The notes under the pieces are model-generated. The model made no database searches. It worked only from the letters and a program-made list of their open reading frames with translations, and was not told the origin of the DNA. A stretch of DNA of 64,000 nt from Hymenoscyphus infarciens (taxonomy: Eukaryota > Ascomycota > Leotiomycetes > Helotiales > Helotiaceae): positions 274,455 through 338,454 of the forward strand of contig LLCB01000025.1 of assembly GCA_001414345.1 (NCBI GenBank), given 5' to 3'. Positions 59,432 through 64,000 of this stretch are shown here, one piece after another; the first letter of the stretch is position 1, and the number at the start of each line of letters is the position of its first letter. Made by a program: the position numbers and the translations under genes.

Positions 59432-60890
59432 TATTATAAATATAGTTATAATAGTATACTTTACTTTCTAGTCTTTATATTCTTATCTTCTTTTATTATT
59501 CTCTCTAAGTAATACTAGTCTTAGCTAACTAGGTTATCTTCTTCTAGTCCTCTACGATCTAGTTCTTATATATCTAAATACTATACTAAATAAGTATTTT
59601 TATTAACTTTTATAAAGCTTAGTTTTTAGATTAGTCTTATAGGTTTATAACTCTTTCTATTATAAATTTAGTAAACTAATTAAGTAGAGATATCTCTTTT
59701 AATAAAAGAGGAATTAAGATTTGCTTTTACTTATATAGAGAGCTTATAAATAGTAGAGTATTTTAATATTTACGTTACTACTTTAGCTTCTATTTCGAGT
59801 ATAAGTTTCTCTAGTATACTAGATTAGATTCTATTTTCTATTTAGTAAGTATAGAAAATAGAGTTGTTTTTAAGATTATAGCTCTTCTTTTCTTACTTTC
59901 TTACTATTATAGAGAATCGTAGACTTATAGTAACTAGTTTAATATAGAATTTCAGCTATTTTTATACTAATAATAAGAAGAAGAGAAAGAGCTTATACTC
60001 TAGTAGTATTGTTATAATTCTTACGTAGAGCTATATTAGAGTTAAAAAGAATATTAGAATAAGAGAAAAGAATTAAAAAAAGAGTAAAAAGTAATAAAAA
60101 AGAGACAGTATAACCTCGCGACTCTTCTATACCTCTCTAGCTATAATATCTTAGCGTTATAAGACTTCTAGCCGCGACCTCCGTAGTCGATTACTAGCTA
60201 TAGATTATAACCTTCGTTTACTTCGACGGAGATAAGCTCTCGTATTTAGACGATATATTAGTATTATTAATAAATATAAATTATATCTTTATTAGTTTTT
60301 AGTGTTTTTAATACCTTTAGAGGTTATATTTAATACTACTTTTGTCGATCCTAGCCTAGCTTATATTCTCCTTTCTTAGCTATCTAATTCTTTTACTTCT
60401 TCTATCTTATTCTATTCTCTCTCTCGAGTCTCGTCTAGCCTAGCCTCTTCTGCTAAATACGGCTACTAGCCTAGAAGAGGTAGTTAGCTTAGATTAGATA
60501 GTACTTAGGCTAAGAAGAGGCTAGAAGAATAAAAACGCTATTATTAAATATATTATCCTTTGTTTTAGTAGAGATTTTCAAGACCTAAGTAGAGGTTAAA
60601 GTAAAGAGAGTTATACTAATAATATTCTCTATATATTTAGATATACTCTTTGTTCTTTTTTCGTATAGGATATATCAAGCTTATATTTATATAGCTAGGA
60701 AGAGTTAGAAGCAAGTGGTTACTATAAGAGAGCGTATTAGTTATTCTAACTCTTATGTTTCTTCTAACTACCTAGTAGCTAAATAAATCGGCGAATTTAA
60801 AGTAGGCATTCTAGAGAGAGAGGTTCTTTAGAGAAGTGGACTTATATTAAAGGTAAGCGGGAATCATTCTAAGCTAAGCGAGGTTCATAG

Positions 60891-62005
60891 CAATTTGGAT
60901 TTTGAAATTTTGGTTCATTTTAGAGTAAAGCTGTTTAAAGAATGGAATAGTAAGAATGCCGTAATATCGTAGTAACTCTAATGCTTTGATGAATTTTCCA
61001 TATGTATGATTACCATGAGAGGTTGTAGCAACAAAACTTTGATCCAGCTCTGACTAAGCTCTCTTGTACTTAAGCGAAATTATGACTTAATGCCGTGTCT
61101 ACCTCATTTGGATTCTTGTCAATGTATCGCGTTGAAGTCGAAATTTACAGCATCAAGGAGAGCTTTTGATTCAATTAGGAAAAATAGATGCAATAGCATT
61201 TGTTGAGAGCTACATCGAGGCGATCAAAAATTGGTGAGTTTTCTCAGGTGTCATTGGGCCAGTCAGAACTTGCAAGCTTCGTGAATTTTATACTTTAGCC
61301 AAGTGGACTTAGTGAAGTCATAAAGACAAAGTGATTGCGTGGGAAACGATAGGTTCGTTCAATACCGGGCGGGGAGAGCACTTTAAGCATCAAGATGGTT
61401 TGTGAGGTTTCCAAAGTAACTGGCAAGTCGAGATCATCAAGAATTGGGTTGGTTGAGTTGATGGCTCGAAATAATCCAAAATATCATAGCGATAGGCGAT
61501 GCAATTCGAGAGTGATGGAAACCCACTGAGTAATCGCGTCGAACTTCAAAAACTAAGAAATGCTGCAATACCCCGATAAAATCCGATTGGCAATGCAATA
61601 TTGAGAGCAGAGCTGCATGGTTACTATCCACCAATTAAGACTAAGAGTTTATCTGCGTTTAGCTTGTGCTAAGTTCCAGATAATTAAGCGAATCTCAAAT
61701 TGTTCAATGGGTATTTGATCTGGGTTGGAGACTGGGGAGGACATCGCCGCACGGGAAAACGAGAAAATGCTAAACTATCTGATTGCTCCTTGCTCGAGAA
61801 TGAGCCTCAAATCGCACCTACCGTTACACAAACCGTCGCCCTCCAACCCTTAAAGCAACTGCCCTTCCCCGAGGACTTTCCTAGCCTTTTCCGCACCAAA
61901 AATCCTCGAGCCTCATACCTCTTCTCAACCTCGATCGACCGATCCCACACCGCAAGTCGCTTGTCAGCCTCACTCCAAAACGCCCGCATATCACCAACCA
62001 ATACC
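60891..62005. other. Unbiased sequence between RIP island and truncated gene
   Basis: Composition is normal again. No gene supported before the last 300 bases, which are C-rich (promoter and leader of the next feature). Confidence 0.45.
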
Positions 62006-62103
62006 ATGGATCAGGGCAACGGCCACCTTGCTTGGCTGCTCGACAACATCAATCCCGACTTCGACTGGAACCTGCCATTGGAGGGCGACGACCTTGACCC
62101 GGA
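62006..62103 (+). CDS. First exon of an unidentified gene cut short by repeats
   Basis: ACC-ATG-G start context. The exon reads MDQGNGHLAWLLDNINPDF and on to DDLDPE, and a donor GTGAGT at 62104 with acceptor CTACAG at 62152 gives a 49-bp intron. After the acceptor the sequence looks coding in one frame (FDDPSSSLSTHGHWPE) but the splice phase selects another. Either frame ends within 200 bases as AT-rich sequence begins at about 62330. GGAGGGCGAC occurs both in the exon and in the intron. Acidic N-terminus; no domain recognised. Probably truncated. Confidence 0.4.
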
Positions 62104-62329
62104 GTGAGTTTTTTTTTTAACATGCTGATTGGAGGGCGACGCATTTCTACAGAATCTCCGTTTCGACGACCCTTCATCAAGTCTATCTACACACGGTCAT
62201 TGGCCCGAACAGGAGCACCACAGGCATACTTTTCCTACCACCTCTGGCATGTGTCCTACAGCCCCCTAGAAGCCTTCTTAGGCCACGTCATAAGTCGCGG
62301 ACAAGGCATAATATAGCTAGAAACCCTAA

Positions 62330-62548
62330 TATAGGACTCGCTACAGAGCCAGGGGCTGTATAGAGTCGGCGTTTTAGAAGCCGTTATATATATATATTTA
62401 AGCTCTAAAATAAGCTTAGAGATATAAAGACTTAATATCTATATACGGTGTATTCTACGAGCCTCTAGTAGTTCTAATCTAGCGCTAAAACTAGCTATAT
62501 TTAAGTTAAAAAAGCGACGTAGCTAACTTTTTCTTTAATCTAAATATC
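62330..62548. other. AT-rich junction between truncated gene and satellite
   Basis: RIP-type composition, no features recognised. Confidence 0.4.
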
Positions 62549-64000
62549 TTTTACGTAGTTCTACTACTTAAAGCTATACTTATACTATTTAAAATATACT
62601 TATTTATAGCTTTTACGTAGTTCTACTACTTAAAGTTACTTATTTATAGCTTTTACATAGTTCTACTACTTAAAATATACTGATTTCTAGCTTTTACGTA
62701 GTTCTACTACTTAAAGTTACTTATTATTAGCTTTTACGTAGTTCTACTACTTAAAATATACTTATTTCTAGATTTTACGTAGTTCTACTACCTAAAATAT
62801 ACTTATTTCTAGCTTTTACGTAGTTCTACTACTTAAAATCACGTATTTATAGCTTTTACGTAGTTCTACTACTTAAATTTTATATATTTCTAGCTTTTAC
62901 GTAGTTCTACTACTTAAAATATACTGATTTCTAGCTTTTACGTAGTTCTACTACTTAAAGTTACTTATTATTAGCGTTTACGTAGTTCTACTACTTAAAA
63001 TATACTTATTTCTAGATTTTACGTAGTTCTACTACTTAAAGCTATAGTTATACTATTTAAAATATACTTATTTATAGCTTTTACGTAGTTCTACTACTTA
63101 AAGTTATATATTTATAGCTTTTACGTAGTTCTACTACTTAAAGTTACTTATTTCTAGATTTTACATAGTTCTACTACTTAAAGTTACTTATTTCTAGATT
63201 TTACGTAGTTCTACTACTTAAAGTTATATATTATTAGCTTTTACGTAGTTCTATTACTGAAAGTTATAGTTATACTATTTAAAATATACTTATTTATAGC
63301 TTTTACGTAGTTCTACTATTTAAAATTAGTTATTTCTAGCTTTTACGTAGTTCTACTACTTAAAGTTACTTATTTATAGCTTTTACGTAGTTCTACTACT
63401 TAAAGCGATAGTTATACTATTTAAAAAATACTTATTTCTAGCTTTTACGTAGTTCTACTACTTAAAGTTACGTATTTATAGCTTTTACGTAGTTCTACTA
63501 CTTAAAGTTACTTATCTCTAGCTTTTACGTAGTTCTACTACTTAAAGCTATAGTTATACTATTTAAAAAATACTTATTTCTAGCTTTTACGTAGTTCTAC
63601 TACTTAAAGTTACGTATTTATAGCTTTTACGTAGTTCTACTACTTAAAGTTACTTATTTATAGCTTTTACGTAGTTCTACTACTTAAAGCTATAGTTATA
63701 CTATTTAAAATATACTTATTTCTAGCTTTTACGTAGTTCTACTACTTAAAGTTACTTATTTCTAGCTTTTACGTAGTTCTACTACTTAAAATATACTGAT
63801 TTCTAGCTTTTACGTAGTTCTACTACTTAAAGTTACTTATTATTAGCTTTTACGTAGTTCTACTACTTAAAGTTACTTATTTATAGCTTTTACGTAGTTC
63901 TACTACTTAAAGTTACTTATTTATAGCTTTTACATAGTTCTACTACTTAAAATATACTGATTTCTAGCTTTTACGTAGTTCTACTACTTAAAGTTACTTA
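62549..64000 (+). repeat. Satellite array of about 40-bp units, continues past the window
   Basis: 33 copies of TTTTACGTAGTTCTACTAC followed by TTAAA. Spacers are variable: most are 16-18 bp (GTTACTTATTTATAGC or ATATACTTATTTCTAGC), and several carry an extra block GCTATAGTTATACTATTTAAA. Units differ by one or two bases. The spacer types recur in mixed order, so the array has expanded by segments as well as single units. Confidence 0.95.

Larger units (their letters stand above)
49740..60890. other. Second RIP island
   Basis: About 11 kb with almost no CpA/TpG and abundant TpA; no live frame over 60 codons. Contents recognised are listed separately (MITEs, copia element, repeats). The unassigned parts, 49740-50460, 50905-51430, 56820-57595 and 59450-60890, read in places as former coding sequence (for example minus strand near 57430-57560, ERLDRILGLAQ-like) but no family is recognised. 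Confidence 0.75.

Noticed and set aside
14577..60890. Centromere or mitochondrial DNA
   Set aside because: The AT-rich tracts are explained by RIP-mutated transposons with recognisable ends and coding relics, and are interrupted by ordinary genes. Centromeric location cannot be excluded for the genome region but is not shown.
62549..64000. CRISPR array
   Set aside because: Repeat and spacer sizes superficially fit, but spacers recur and are AT-rich variants of one another, and the genome is fungal.

Overview
The window looks like a filamentous ascomycete chromosome (Pezizomycotina; Leotiomycetes is my inference). The reasons are 45-60 bp introns with GTRNGT, CTRAY and YAG signals, fungus-specific families (IQGAP/Rng2, HET, SAT4-type membrane protein, tannase-like esterase, GPI-anchored Cys protein), and long AT-rich tracts in which CpA/TpG are almost absent and TpA is in excess. 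That is the footprint of repeat-induced point mutation (RIP).

Region 1 (1-14.4 kb) is mostly ordinary gene space. It holds an intact IQGAP cytokinesis gene, a GPI-anchored protein with a duplicated six-cysteine domain, an F-box-type gene broken by three in-frame TAA codons, a shredded HET gene, an intact SAM methyltransferase and a small secreted six-cysteine protein. It closes with degenerate short repeats.

Region 2 (14.6-31.7 kb) is a RIP island of two tandem, same-orientation copies (E1, E2) of one large terminal-inverted-repeat transposon. When TAA/TAG are read as former Gln/Trp codons, each copy reads as an integrase-core (DDE) transposase plus a second long ORF. E1 is itself hit by a 769-bp hAT-like MITE inside the transposase and by a Tad-type LINE fragment.

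Region 3 (31.7-43 kb) mixes intact and dying genes. Intact are an alpha/beta hydrolase and a nine-exon SAT4/rhodopsin-like membrane protein whose whole splice pattern can be rebuilt. Broken are an AIG1/rolling-stone-like membrane protein, a tannase/feruloyl esterase and a P450 that lost its heme cysteine. Many lesions are CAA to TAA or TGG to TAG/TGA changes, as if RIP had spread into neighbouring genes.

Region 4 (43-49.7 kb) is GC-richer. It has a long leader-like tract with microsatellites and a 754-aa conserved protein of unknown function, then minisatellites.

Region 5 (49.7-60.9 kb) is a second RIP island with a minus-strand Ty1/copia element with two LTRs, a second copy of the hAT-like MITE (different 8-bp target duplication) and two other MITE-like elements. 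The window ends (60.9-64 kb) with the first exon of a truncated-looking gene and at least 33 copies of a roughly 40-bp satellite running off the edge.

The candidates for something undescribed are the E1/E2 transposon family with 7-mer-array termini, the MITE families, the satellite, and the spread of RIP-type nonsense mutations beyond the repeats. No counts of dinucleotides or database searches were run; all identities are from reading motifs.
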